A stretch of DNA of 64,000 nucleotides from Sphingomonas endophytica. Lineage in GTDB: Bacteria > Pseudomonadota > Alphaproteobacteria > Sphingomonadales > Sphingomonadaceae. The position numbers and the translations under genes are program-made. Below the pieces are notes generated by a model. That model saw nothing but the letters and a program-made list of their open reading frames with translations. It did not search any database and had not been told where the DNA came from. This document shows, piece after piece, positions 1-8,838 of the stretch (position 1 is the first letter of the stretch; every line of letters begins with the position of its first letter). The stretch covers positions 124,001 to 188,000 of the forward strand of contig NZ_JACIJN010000006.1 in NCBI RefSeq assembly GCF_014199415.1, read 5' to 3'.

Positions 1-2
1 TC

Positions 3-1550
3 GACGTGCTGCGCCTCGCGCGGCAGGCGTCGTTCGGCCCGACCCCGCAACTGGTGGCGCGGATCACCGAACTGGGCATCCCCGGCTGGATCGACGAGCA
101 GTTCCGCGTGCGCGGCAGCACCTACACCGATCTCGTCAAATGGGTCCCGAACGATTATTGCTCGGACCGCACGATCGCCAATTGCTGGCAGAACAATTTT
201 ACGCGGGTGCCGGTCGCGGCGCGCTTCTATGCCGACGCCGCGCTCGCCCCCGACCAGTTGCGCCAGCGCGTGGCGTTCGCCCTGTCGCAGATCCTCGTGA
301 TCTCGGGCAACGGCGTGAACAGCACGTCGGGCATCGCCTCCTATCAGCAGATGCTGCTCGACGGCGCCTTCGGCAATTACCGCGATCTGCTCGGCAAGGT
401 GACGATGCACGGCGCGATGGGCTGGTATCTGTCGATGGCCGAAAGCATCCGGAGCGCGCCGTCGGAGAATTATGCGCGCGAGATGCTGCAATTGTTCACG
501 ATGGGGCCGATGCAGCTCAACGCCGACGGCACGCCGGTGCTCGCCGGCAATGGTGCGCTGGTGCCCAATTACGGTCCCGACGACATCAAGGGCCTGTCGC
601 GCGCGCTCACCGGCTGGACCTATGCGAAGAACGGCGGGCGCACCGACTGGAACGGCAACGATTTCTCGCAGCCGATGGTCGTGCGACAGGTCAATTGGGC
701 CTATGACTCGCAGGCCAAGTCGTTCCTCGGCGCGACCGTCCCGGCGGGCGCGGCGCCGGCCGAAAGCGTGCGCATCGCGCTCGATGCGGCGTTCAACAAC
801 CCCAGCACGCCGCCGCGGATCGCGAGGCTGCTGATCCAGCATCTCGTCAAGTCGAACCCCTCGCCCGCCTATGTCGCGCGGATCGGGTCGGTGTTCACCG
901 ACAATGGCAAGGGCGTCCGCGGCGACCTGAAGGCGGTGGTGCGCGCGATCCTGCTCGATCCGGAGGCGCGCGGCGACGAACCGCGCGGCGGCGGGTTCGG
1001 CAAGGTCAAGGAGCCGGTGCTGGTGATGATGGGGCTGGTCCGCGCGAGCGGGCTCCAGACCGACGGCGCCGCGATGACGATGCGCGACGTGGCGCTCGGC
1101 CAGCCGGTGTTCCAGGCGCCGTCGGTCTTCAACTTCTACCCGCCCGACTATCCGCTGCCGCGCAGCAACGGGCTGGTCAGTCCGGCGTCGAAGCTGTTCT
1201 CGGCCGGCGGCACCGTCGCGCTCCAGAACCTCGTCTACGACTGGACGCTGAAGGGCGACTTCAATCGCGGCGACTGGAACTTCAACAACTATCTCAACAA
1301 CACCAGCAGCTCGGCCAACACCGCGCCGCTCTGGGGTGGCTGGGAGGCGATCGCCGCCGATCCCGACCGGCTGGTCGCGGTGGTCAATCTGCTGATGCTC
1401 AACAACACCGCGACCGATGCGCAGAAGCAGGCGCTTCGCACCGCGGCGCTGTCGATCACCAACGGCAATCCGCAGGTGCAGGCGCGCAAGCGCGCGCAGG
1501 CGCTGCTCTACATCGCCGCCACCAGCCCCAATTTCCTCGTCGATCGCTGA
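3..1550 (+). CDS. DUF1800 family protein, 5'-truncated by window edge
   Basis: The reading frame is already open at base 3. The first possible initiator, GTG at 6, lies inside the conserved N-terminal block (LRLARQASFGPT), so the real start and any signal peptide are upstream of the window. About 515 residues are visible. The family hallmark ENYAREMLQLFTMG is near residue 157, matching the ENxAREL-x-E-L-x-T-LG core known for DUF1800. The DUF1501 gene begins 12 bases downstream; this pairing is very common in Proteobacteria and suggests co-translation and joint export. No biochemical function is established for the family, and none can be read from the sequence. Confidence 0.9.
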   Translation, partial: DVLRLARQASFGPTPQLVARITELGIPGWIDEQFRVRGSTYTDLVKWVPNDYCSDRTIANCWQNNFTRVPVAARFYADAALAPDQLRQRVAFALSQILVISGNGVNSTSGIASYQQMLLDGAFGNYRDLLGKVTMHGAMGWYLSMAESIRSAPSENYAREMLQLFTMGPMQLNADGTPVLAGNGALVPNYGPDDIKGLSRALTGWTYAKNGGRTDWNGNDFSQPMVVRQVNWAYDSQAKSFLGATVPAGAAPAESVRIALDAAFNNPSTPPRIARLLIQHLVKSNPSPAYVARIGSVFTDNGKGVRGDLKAVVRAILLDPEARGDEPRGGGFGKVKEPVLVMMGLVRASGLQTDGAAMTMRDVALGQPVFQAPSVFNFYPPDYPLPRSNGLVSPASKLFSAGGTVALQNLVYDWTLKGDFNRGDWNFNNYLNNTSSSANTAPLWGGWEAIAADPDRLVAVVNLLMLNNTATDAQKQALRTAALSITNGNPQVQARKRAQALLYIAATSPNFLVDR

Positions 1551-1562
1551 GGATCACGGTTC

Positions 1563-2927
1563 ATGACGCACATTTCCCGCCGCCACTTCCACCAGATGGC
1601 GATGAGCGCCGGCGCGGCCGCCGCGCTCGGCATGTTCGGCCGCGGCGTCGCCTATGGCGCGCCGGGCAGCGGCTTCCGCGCCATGGTCGGCGTGTTCCTG
1701 TTCGGCGGCAACGACGGCTGGAACATGCTCGTCCCCACCGACGGCGCCGCCTATTCGGCCTATGTCAGCTCGCGCCAGACCGTCGCGCTGCCGCCGTCGG
1801 GCGTCGTGCCGCTGGCGGGCAGCGGGTTCGGGCTGCACAAGGCGATGGCCAGCCTCGCGCCGATCTGGGACAAGGGTGCGATGGCGCTGGTGCTCAACGC
1901 CGGCACGCTCGCCGCGCCGCTGACCAAGGCGACCTATCTCAGCCGTCCCGACCTGCGCCCGTCGAACCTGATGAGCCATTCCGACGAGCAGGAGCATTGG
2001 CAGGGACTGCGCGCGCAGACGACCAATCGCGACGGCTTCATGGGCCGGCTCCACGACCGGATGGGCGCGAGCGGCGTGCCCCCGGTGATCTCGTTCGGGG
2101 GCAACAACATCGCGCTAATCGGGCAGCAGGCGCAGCCGCTGGTCCTGCCGTCGAAGGGCGTGCTGTCGCGCTATGGCAGCAACAACAGCGCGATCGACGC
2201 GGCGATCAACAGCTTCGCAGGCGGCACCGGCCTCGACGACGTCACCGCCTCCACCGCCGACACGATCAAGGACGCCTATGCCATGACCGCCGCGACCAGC
2301 GCAGTACTGGGCACGACCGGCAGCGTCGAGGCGTTCTTCGTTGATCCCGCGACCGGCGCGGCACTCACCTCAGACGTGTCGCAGCAGCTGAAGCGCGTCG
2401 CGCGGATGATCGAGGCGCGCTCCACCTTCGGGCATACGCGCCAGTCGTTCTTCGTTTCGCAGGGCGGGTATGACACGCATGACGCGCAGGTGAACTACGG
2501 CAACGTCGTCGCGGGCACGCACGCCAATCTGCTCGGCGATCTCGCGCTCGCCCTGTCGGCCTTCTACAAGGCGATGGAGGCGCTCGGGCTTCAGGACAAC
2601 GTCACCGCCTTCACGATGAGCGACTTCGGCCGCACCTATCGCGGCAATGCGCAGCTCGGCTCCGACCATGCGTGGGGGAACAATCATCTGGTGATCGGCG
2701 GCGGAGTAACCGCCGGTGGCGTGTTCGGCCGCTACCCCGACCCGACGCTGGGCGGCGCCGACGACATCAGCAGCGAGGGCCGCTTCCTGCCGACCACCGC
2801 CACCGAGGAATATCTCGGCGCGATCCTCAAATGGCACGGCGTCAGCGATGCCGACCTGCCCTATGTCGTCCCAAACTGGGGCACATGGTCGAGCAACGGG
2901 CGCGGCCCGCTCGGGCTCTACGGTTGA
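1563..2927 (+). CDS. DUF1501 family protein with Tat signal
   Basis: The 454-residue protein starts with a twin-arginine signal (SRRHFHQ, then a short hydrophobic stretch ending near AYGA), so folded export to the periplasm is predicted. Family blocks include FLFGGNDGWN near residue 45, FTMSDFGRT near 350 and SDHAWGNNH near 370, the last resembling the metal-site region of the sulfatase/alkaline-phosphatase-like fold to which DUF1501 is related. The ATG at 1563 follows a GAGGA ribosome site by about 9 bases. It forms a two-gene unit with the DUF1800 gene. The substrate is unknown. Confidence 0.92.
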   Translation: MTHISRRHFHQMAMSAGAAAALGMFGRGVAYGAPGSGFRAMVGVFLFGGNDGWNMLVPTDGAAYSAYVSSRQTVALPPSGVVPLAGSGFGLHKAMASLAPIWDKGAMALVLNAGTLAAPLTKATYLSRPDLRPSNLMSHSDEQEHWQGLRAQTTNRDGFMGRLHDRMGASGVPPVISFGGNNIALIGQQAQPLVLPSKGVLSRYGSNNSAIDAAINSFAGGTGLDDVTASTADTIKDAYAMTAATSAVLGTTGSVEAFFVDPATGAALTSDVSQQLKRVARMIEARSTFGHTRQSFFVSQGGYDTHDAQVNYGNVVAGTHANLLGDLALALSAFYKAMEALGLQDNVTAFTMSDFGRTYRGNAQLGSDHAWGNNHLVIGGGVTAGGVFGRYPDPTLGGADDISSEGRFLPTTATEEYLGAILKWHGVSDADLPYVVPNWGTWSSNGRGPLGLYG

Positions 2928-2998
2928 GCGCCGGCGTCGCGCGGTTTGTCGCGGTGCCGCGCTTCGCCTATAAGGGCGCGGCCTGCTGGAGACCGACC

Positions 2999-4273
2999 GT
3001 GTATCGCCGTCTTATCATCGCCGTGTCGCTGCTCGGCTGCGCCGCCGCGACGCCGGCGCAGCGCTCGCTGCTGCGCGCCGACGAAGCGGCCTACGAGCTG
3101 CGGGGACCGGAAGAGGTCGCCGCCACCACCAAGGGTCATGGCTCGCACAACGTCGGCAGCCAGCATGGTGACCAGGTCCGCCCGCAACTCAGCGAGGACG
3201 TGCTGGAGGTGCCGGCGTCGATCCCGTCCACCGGGCGGGTCGCGACGATGACCACCCCGTCATGGGGCACCGGCGCGATCCCCTCCACCGCCGCCCCCGA
3301 CAATGTCGGTGCGTTCCGCTTCATGTGCGAGCCCGGGCAGATCAGCTACGACGATCCGATCGTCTATCCGAACCAGCCCGGCAAGAGCCACCTGCACCAA
3401 TGGTTCGGCAACACCGGCGGCAATGCGGCCAGCACCTACAAGAGCCTGCGCACCACCGGCGAGAGCACCTGCGTCAACACGCTCAATCGTTCGGCCTATT
3501 GGATGCCGGCGATGCTCGACGGCAAGGGCCATGTCGTCCGCCCCGATTATGTGGTGATCTATTACAAGCGCTATCCGGTCACCTCGCCCGAATGCCAGCG
3601 GCAGGGCAAGGAATGCGTGCCGCTGCCGCGCGGGCTACGATTCGTGTTCGGCTATGACATGGTGTCCAACGGGAAGCCGACCGGCGGGGGCTCGTTCAAC
3701 TGCGACGGGCCGACCGCCAGGCCGGGCCATTACACGACGATCACCGAGGCGGCGGCCAATTGCCCGACCGGCAACCGGCTGGGCGCGTCGATCGGCGCGC
3801 CGAACTGCTGGGACGGCAAGCGGCTGGACAGCCCCAATCACCGCGATCACGTCGGCCACGCCGGCTATGGAAGCTGGGGCTATCTCCGCTGCGACAGCCG
3901 CCATCCGTACATCATCCCCGGCTTCACGATGATCGCGTGGTTCAGCGTCGGCCCGGAGGGCGCGAAGGACTGGTATCTTTCCTCCGACGAGATGCCCGGC
4001 ATGGGGCGGATGCCCGCCGGCTCGACCTTCCATGCCGACTGGTTCGGCGCGTGGGACGACGACGTCATGTCGGTGTGGATCGAGCATTGCATCAACAAGC
4101 TGTTGTCGTGCAGCGGCGGCGATCTCGGCAACGGCCGGCAGTTGAAGCAGACCGGCACGTTCTCCTGGACCACGCCGCGCCGGCTGGTCGCGATCCCGCC
4201 GCGGCCGGGCGCCGCCGCCGCCCGCGCCCCCGCTACTGCCCCCGCCACCGCCAAGGGCAGCGCGGCGCCCTGA
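2999..4273 (+). CDS. DUF1996 domain-containing exported protein
   Basis: The protein has 424 residues from GTG 2999, chosen because GGAG at 2988-2991 sits 7 bases upstream and the hydrophobic signal (YRRLIIAVSLLGCAAATPAQ) begins there. The frame stays open further upstream but runs through the end of the DUF1501 gene. LLGC could serve as a lipobox, so a lipoprotein is possible; signal peptidase I cleavage after TPA is the alternative. The DUF1996 core begins near residue 105 with FRFMCEP, then DDPIVYPNQPGKSHLHQWFGN, which is characteristic of the family. An Ala/Pro-rich tail follows the domain. Members occur in fungi and bacteria and have no assigned reaction. Confidence 0.87.
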   Translation: MYRRLIIAVSLLGCAAATPAQRSLLRADEAAYELRGPEEVAATTKGHGSHNVGSQHGDQVRPQLSEDVLEVPASIPSTGRVATMTTPSWGTGAIPSTAAPDNVGAFRFMCEPGQISYDDPIVYPNQPGKSHLHQWFGNTGGNAASTYKSLRTTGESTCVNTLNRSAYWMPAMLDGKGHVVRPDYVVIYYKRYPVTSPECQRQGKECVPLPRGLRFVFGYDMVSNGKPTGGGSFNCDGPTARPGHYTTITEAAANCPTGNRLGASIGAPNCWDGKRLDSPNHRDHVGHAGYGSWGYLRCDSRHPYIIPGFTMIAWFSVGPEGAKDWYLSSDEMPGMGRMPAGSTFHADWFGAWDDDVMSVWIEHCINKLLSCSGGDLGNGRQLKQTGTFSWTTPRRLVAIPPRPGAAAARAPATAPATAKGSAAP

Positions 4274-4370
4274 GCGTCGCCGCTCCTTTTCGGCACACAC
4301 CTTTGCGATTGCGGTTCGCCACCCGGCGTGTTTAGCCGCCGCGACACTTCAGACGGATAACCACGGGCTC

Positions 4371-5762
4371 ATGGCCGAAACTTCCACGTTGCGCGCCCGC
4401 TTGCTGGCGCGCGTCCATGTGCCCGAGGCGCTGTTGCGGCGGCTCGGCTGGGCGACGACCGGCTATATGATCGTTCAGGTCCTGCGCTTCGCCACCAATC
4501 TGGTGCTGACGCGTATCCTGGCGCCCGAGCTGTTCGGGATCATGATCCTGCTCACCTCGCTGCGCGTCGGTCTGGAATTGTTCACCGACATCGGCATCTC
4601 GCAGAACGTCGTCAGCAGCCGCAACGCCACCGATCCGCGCTTCTACAACACCGCCTGGACGCTGCAGGTGCTGCGCGGATTCGGGCTGGGCGCGGTGACC
4701 TTCCTGCTGCTGCCGCTGATCGGCCAGTTCTACGACGATCCGACGCTGCACAAGATTTTGCCGTTCATGACGATTTTCTTCGTGCTGACCGGCTGCACTT
4801 CCATCGGGCTGCCGCTGGCGATCAAGGAACTCGCGCTCGACCGCACCGCCAAATACGAAGTGACCTTCATCGCGATCGGGTCGGTGGCGCTGATCGCGTG
4901 CTCGTGGATCGCGCCGAACATCTGGGGCCTGCTCACCGGTAATATCATCGCGTCGATCGTGCCGACGATCGCCTCCTATTTCATCAAGCCGGACATCAAG
5001 CACCGGCTGATGATCGACGGAACCTATGCGCGCGAGATCATCGGCTTCGGCAAATGGGTGTTCATCTCGTCGATCGTCTATTTTCTGGCGGTCAATTTCG
5101 ACCGGCTGATCCTCGCCAAATACGTCAGCTTCGCCGCGCTGGGCATCTATGGCATCGCGCGCGGGCTGGCCGACGTCTTTTCGCAGTTCAGCGTCAAGCT
5201 CGGCGCGGAGCTGATCTTTCCCAGCATCGCCGCCGCCACCGTGCGCGGCGCCGAACTGCAGCGCAAGCTCGCCCACCGCCGCTTCCAGTTCCAGGCGGCG
5301 GCGCTGGTCGCGATCGCCGGCTTCATCGCGTCGTCGGATCTGATCATCCGCATCTACGACGTGCGCTATCACGAGGCGGCGCAGCTGATCCCATGGGTCG
5401 CGATGGCCGCCTGGCTGATGATCCTCAGCACGCTCAACGAGAACCTGATGCTCGGGCTGGGCAAGCCGCATTACAGCGCGTTCGGGAATTCCGCCAAGCT
5501 GCTCGCGCTCATCGTTTTCCTGCCGCTCGGACTGGCGCGCTACGGCATCGCCGCCGCGGCGGGCGCGACCGTGCTGGCGGAAGCGTTGCGCTACCTCTGC
5601 CTGTCGCTGGGGCAGGCGCGCGAGAAGGTGACGTTCGTTCGCCAGGACGTGCTGGCCACCGTGGCGCTCGTCGCGTTGGCGTTCGCGATCCGCTGGGTCA
5701 CCTACGAGATCGGGCTGACCGGCGCGCCGGGCGAGTTGTTCCGGATCACGATGTCGCGGTGA
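4371..5762 (+). CDS. Oligosaccharide flippase (Wzx/MOP superfamily)
   Basis: This 463-residue polytopic membrane protein has about 12 hydrophobic segments and the N-terminal pattern of the polysaccharide-synthesis flippase family: GWATTGYMIVQVLRFATNLVLTR, then an LAPELFG turn between helices 1 and 2. Such proteins move lipid-linked repeat units across the inner membrane. It is the first gene of the exopolysaccharide region and converges with the epimerase gene that ends at 5794. A second flippase-like gene lies at 12349, so the two may serve different lipid-linked substrates or only one may belong to this polymer. The start is the only ATG close to the family N-terminus; its ribosome site is weak. 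Confidence 0.85.
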   Translation: MAETSTLRARLLARVHVPEALLRRLGWATTGYMIVQVLRFATNLVLTRILAPELFGIMILLTSLRVGLELFTDIGISQNVVSSRNATDPRFYNTAWTLQVLRGFGLGAVTFLLLPLIGQFYDDPTLHKILPFMTIFFVLTGCTSIGLPLAIKELALDRTAKYEVTFIAIGSVALIACSWIAPNIWGLLTGNIIASIVPTIASYFIKPDIKHRLMIDGTYAREIIGFGKWVFISSIVYFLAVNFDRLILAKYVSFAALGIYGIARGLADVFSQFSVKLGAELIFPSIAAATVRGAELQRKLAHRRFQFQAAALVAIAGFIASSDLIIRIYDVRYHEAAQLIPWVAMAAWLMILSTLNENLMLGLGKPHYSAFGNSAKLLALIVFLPLGLARYGIAAAAGATVLAEALRYLCLSLGQAREKVTFVRQDVLATVALVALAFAIRWVTYEIGLTGAPGELFRITMSR

Positions 5763-5793
5763 CCCGTCGCCCCGCGGCGACGGGTGAAAAGCG

Positions 5794-6786
5794 TCAGGCG
5801 GTCGGCCCGTAATAGCCGCGATACCATTCGGCGAAGCGCTGCAACCCCTCGCGCAGCATTACCTTGGGCTGATAGCCGGTCAGCGCGTGCAGCTTCGAGA
5901 CGTCGGCAAAGGTGGCGGTGACGTCGCCGGGCTGCATTGGGCGCATCACCTTCTCGGCCTTCTGACCAACCGCGTCTTCCAGCGCCTCGATCATCTCCAT
6001 CAACCCGACCGGATGGCTGTCGCCGATGTTGAGCACGCGGTGCCCGCCCGCCTCGGGCGGATGGTCGAGCGCGCCGACGATTCCGTCGACGATATCGTCG
6101 ATATAGGTAAAGTCGCGCGCCATCTTGCCCTCGCCGTAGACCTCGATGGCCTCGCCGCGCATGATCTTCTGCGTGAACGAGAAATAGGCCATGTCCGGGC
6201 GCCCCCACGGGCCATAGACGGTGAAGAAGCGCAGGCCGGTCTGCGGAAAGCCGTACAGCTTGGCATAGGACTGGCTCATCAGCTCGCACGCACGCTTGGT
6301 CGCGGCGTAGAGCGACACCGGATCGACCGCCGCCTCGTCCTCGGTGAAGCCCTCGCCGCCCATCGGCTTGTCGCCGTAGACCGAGCTGGAGCTGGCATAG
6401 ACGAGATGCTCGAACCCCTCGGCGTGACGGCACGCTTCCATGATCGACAAATGCCCGGCGAGGTTCGACCGCTCATAGGCGAACGGGTTTTCGAGGCTGT
6501 AGCGAACGCCCGCCTGCGCGGCGAGGTGGACGACGCGGCGCACGCCTTCCTCGCGGATGATCTTCGCCATCGTCTCGGCATCGGCGATGTCGGCGCGGTG
6601 GAAGGCGAAGGTGTTGCGCCCCTGGAAGGTCGCGAGCCGCGCCTCCTTCAGCTTGGGATCGTAATAATCGTTGACGATGTCGACGCCGATCACGCGCTCG
6701 CCGCGGTCGAGCAGGCGGTGCGCGACGGCATGGCCGATGAAGCCGGCAGTGCCGGTGACCAGGATCGGATCGGTGCGGCCGCTCAT
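5794..6786 (-). CDS. UDP-glucuronate 4-epimerase-like NAD-dependent epimerase
   Basis: This 330-residue extended SDR enzyme has a Rossmann NAD motif TGTAGFIG near residue 12, the VYASSSSVYG strand with catalytic Ser, and the SLYAATK (YxxxK) pair near residue 165. The segments RFFTVYGPWGRPDMA and ARDFTYIDDIVDG are typical of UDP-glucuronate 4-epimerases that make UDP-galacturonate. GAGGAA lies 8 bases before the ATG. UDP-glucose 6-dehydrogenase at 22527 in the same region would supply its substrate, supporting uronic acids in the polymer. Related UDP-sugar epimerases cannot be excluded from sequence alone. Confidence 0.85.
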   Translation of the reverse strand: MSGRTDPILVTGTAGFIGHAVAHRLLDRGERVIGVDIVNDYYDPKLKEARLATFQGRNTFAFHRADIADAETMAKIIREEGVRRVVHLAAQAGVRYSLENPFAYERSNLAGHLSIMEACRHAEGFEHLVYASSSSVYGDKPMGGEGFTEDEAAVDPVSLYAATKRACELMSQSYAKLYGFPQTGLRFFTVYGPWGRPDMAYFSFTQKIMRGEAIEVYGEGKMARDFTYIDDIVDGIVGALDHPPEAGGHRVLNIGDSHPVGLMEMIEALEDAVGQKAEKVMRPMQPGDVTATFADVSKLHALTGYQPKVMLREGLQRFAEWYRGYYGPTA

Positions 6787-6876
6787 GCTGTCATTCCTCG
6801 GTTCGCGCCGGGGCCGGCGCCTCTATGCTGCACCGCCTCCTAAAGATTCGCGCCCGTAACGGCAACTCGCCCCACC

Positions 6877-8022
6877 TCAGTCGCGCACCGACTCCGCGGG
6901 TTGCCACACCGCATAGGTCTTTCCGCCCCATACGGAATCCACCACGCCCTGCGCGACGCCCAGCAGGCTCAGCAGCGCGGCGACGATCTTCTGCGCGATC
7001 CCGATCCGCAGCCGGTTCCCGACCGCCAGCGCCACCGCGCCGCCGATCGCCAGCACCAGGATCGGCCCCGCGCCGAACAGCGCCACCGCGACCGGCAGCG
7101 CGCACAGTCCCGCGCCGGCCAGCAGGAACGGCGTCACCCATTTCAGCATCCGGTGCGAGGCATAGCCGTAGAACGCCGGCCATGGCAGCCGCCGCAGCTG
7201 CGGCCACAAGGCGCGGTGGACGTTGATCGCCTGGCACGCGATCCGCCGCTTGCGCACCCGCTCTTCCTCGGCCTCGGTGGCGCTGCGTTCGTGGACCAGC
7301 GCGTCGGTGACGGTGATCAGCCGCTTGCCCTGCGCCAGCACGACGAGGCTCACGTACAGATCGTCGATCAGGTGCGGCGGCGGCGGCCGGTGGAGGCCGC
7401 GGCGCAGCACGAACATCGCGCCATCGACCCCGATCAGCCCGACCGTCTCGCTCTCGATCGCCTTGATCGCTTCTTCGGCGCGCCAGTAAGCCGCGCCGGT
7501 CGCGGCGGCCGGGCTGTCGTCGGCATTGTCGTAATCCAGCCGCGCGCTGGTGCAGCCGATGCTGGCATCCGCGAACGGTGCGACCAGCGGCGCGATCACG
7601 TCACGGCCGTGCATCACGTTGGCGTCGGTGAACATCAGCAGCTCGGACGTCGAGCGCTCCACCAACAGGTTCATTCCATAGGTCTTGCCGTTGCGCTCGT
7701 GCGAGACGACCAGGTCGATGCGGTCGGCGAACTCGCGCAGGATCTCGATCGTGCCGTCCTGCGGCCCGTCGGCATAAACGTGGATCGTCGCATTGCCGTA
7801 AGCGTCCGCCGCCTCGATCAACCGTTCCAGCCGGCGGCGGATCGAACGCGCTTCGTTATAGGCCGACATGCAGATCGCCAGCGACGGCCGCTCTGTCCCG
7901 TCATGAGACAGTTGCGACAAGGGACGACGACGAAAAAGACGCAGCGTGGCGGGGTAGATGATGAATGGATGCGCCGCCAGCAGCAGCAACAGCCCGGCGG
8001 CGGTGGCGTAGATCCAGATCAT
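6877..8022 (-). CDS. Membrane-anchored family 2 glycosyltransferase
   Basis: The protein has 381 residues from ATG 8022; longer in-frame extension upstream lacks the family pattern. It starts with a membrane helix (IWIYATAAGLLLLLAAHPFI), followed by a GT2 domain with AICMSAYNEA, then VYADGPQDGT and MFTDANVM as the nucleotide-sugar and metal-binding region, GVDGAMFVLRR, and a C-terminal pair of hydrophobic segments. This architecture fits a processive-type or membrane-attached glycosyltransferase acting on the cytoplasmic face. It is divergent from the export lipoprotein gene at 8240, with a shared 217-base upstream region that probably holds promoters for both directions. Donor and acceptor sugars are not predictable. 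Confidence 0.85.
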   Translation of the reverse strand: MIWIYATAAGLLLLLAAHPFIIYPATLRLFRRRPLSQLSHDGTERPSLAICMSAYNEARSIRRRLERLIEAADAYGNATIHVYADGPQDGTIEILREFADRIDLVVSHERNGKTYGMNLLVERSTSELLMFTDANVMHGRDVIAPLVAPFADASIGCTSARLDYDNADDSPAAATGAAYWRAEEAIKAIESETVGLIGVDGAMFVLRRGLHRPPPPHLIDDLYVSLVVLAQGKRLITVTDALVHERSATEAEEERVRKRRIACQAINVHRALWPQLRRLPWPAFYGYASHRMLKWVTPFLLAGAGLCALPVAVALFGAGPILVLAIGGAVALAVGNRLRIGIAQKIVAALLSLLGVAQGVVDSVWGGKTYAVWQPAESVRD

Positions 8023-8239
8023 GCTAGCGTCTCGCCGTCCCCTCTTACAGCGCAGATAGCGGAGCGACCTCCACCACTTGCCCCCTGCTGTGCCCTTTGA
8101 GCCATAACGGGTATTGATATTCCTGCAAGAAGGCTCGTGACCGTCCCTAACCCTTCGGAAGATCACTTGCATTTGAAGCAACATCGCTTACCAAGTCGCC
8201 ACTTCGCACGTGCGGCATACACCCGGGGGAACCATCAAT

Positions 8240-8821
8240 ATGACGAGGCTGGCGATGATGCTGTCGGCAGTGGCGCTGCTGTCGGGCTGCGCCGGACGCG
8301 GCGGCGATCTGCCGCTGCAACCCGCGTCGGCGCTGGGGCGCGAGCGGGCGACCCCGGTGGACGCGACCTATCAGCTGGGCGTCGGTGACCAGATCGCGCT
8401 CGCCGTCTATGGCGAACCCGATCTCACCCGCACTTATGCGATCAACCCCAATGGCACGATCGAAGTGCCGCTGGCGGGAACGATCAAGGCGCAGGGCATG
8501 ACGATCGACGCGGTCAGCGCGCTGATCCGCGACCGGCTCGCCGACGGTTATCTCCGCAATCCCAGCGTGACGGGCTCGATCGTCACCTATCGTCCGTTCT
8601 ATATCCTCGGCGAGGTCAACAAGCCGGGCCAGTATCCGTACCAGACCGGCATGACGCTGGAAGGCGCGGTGGCGCTGGCGGGCGGCTACACCTATCGCGC
8701 GCAGAAGAACCATGTCTTCATCCGCCCCGAGACCGGCGGCGGTGAAACCAAGGTCGAGGCGACGCCCGAGATGGCGGTGCGGCCGGGCGACACGATCCGC
8801 TTCGCCGAACGATTCTTCTGA
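8240..8821 (+). CDS. Polysaccharide export lipoprotein (Wza/GumB family)
   Basis: The protein has 193 residues from ATG 8240; GGGGGA 9 bases upstream supports this start over an in-frame ATG 30 bases earlier. The signal peptide ends in LLSGC, a lipobox predicting outer-membrane lipidation. The Poly_export domain begins YQLGVGDQIALAVYGEPDLT and is followed by an SLBB-like segment (RPFYILGEVNKPGQYPY). At this length it has a single SLBB repeat, like the shorter GumB/sphingan export proteins rather than full Wza. It should form the outer-membrane exit with the Wzc-type kinase at 10197 as periplasmic partner. Confidence 0.9.
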   Translation: MTRLAMMLSAVALLSGCAGRGGDLPLQPASALGRERATPVDATYQLGVGDQIALAVYGEPDLTRTYAINPNGTIEVPLAGTIKAQGMTIDAVSALIRDRLADGYLRNPSVTGSIVTYRPFYILGEVNKPGQYPYQTGMTLEGAVALAGGYTYRAQKNHVFIRPETGGGETKVEATPEMAVRPGDTIRFAERFF

Positions 8822-8838
8822 CATCGGTGATGGCTCGC

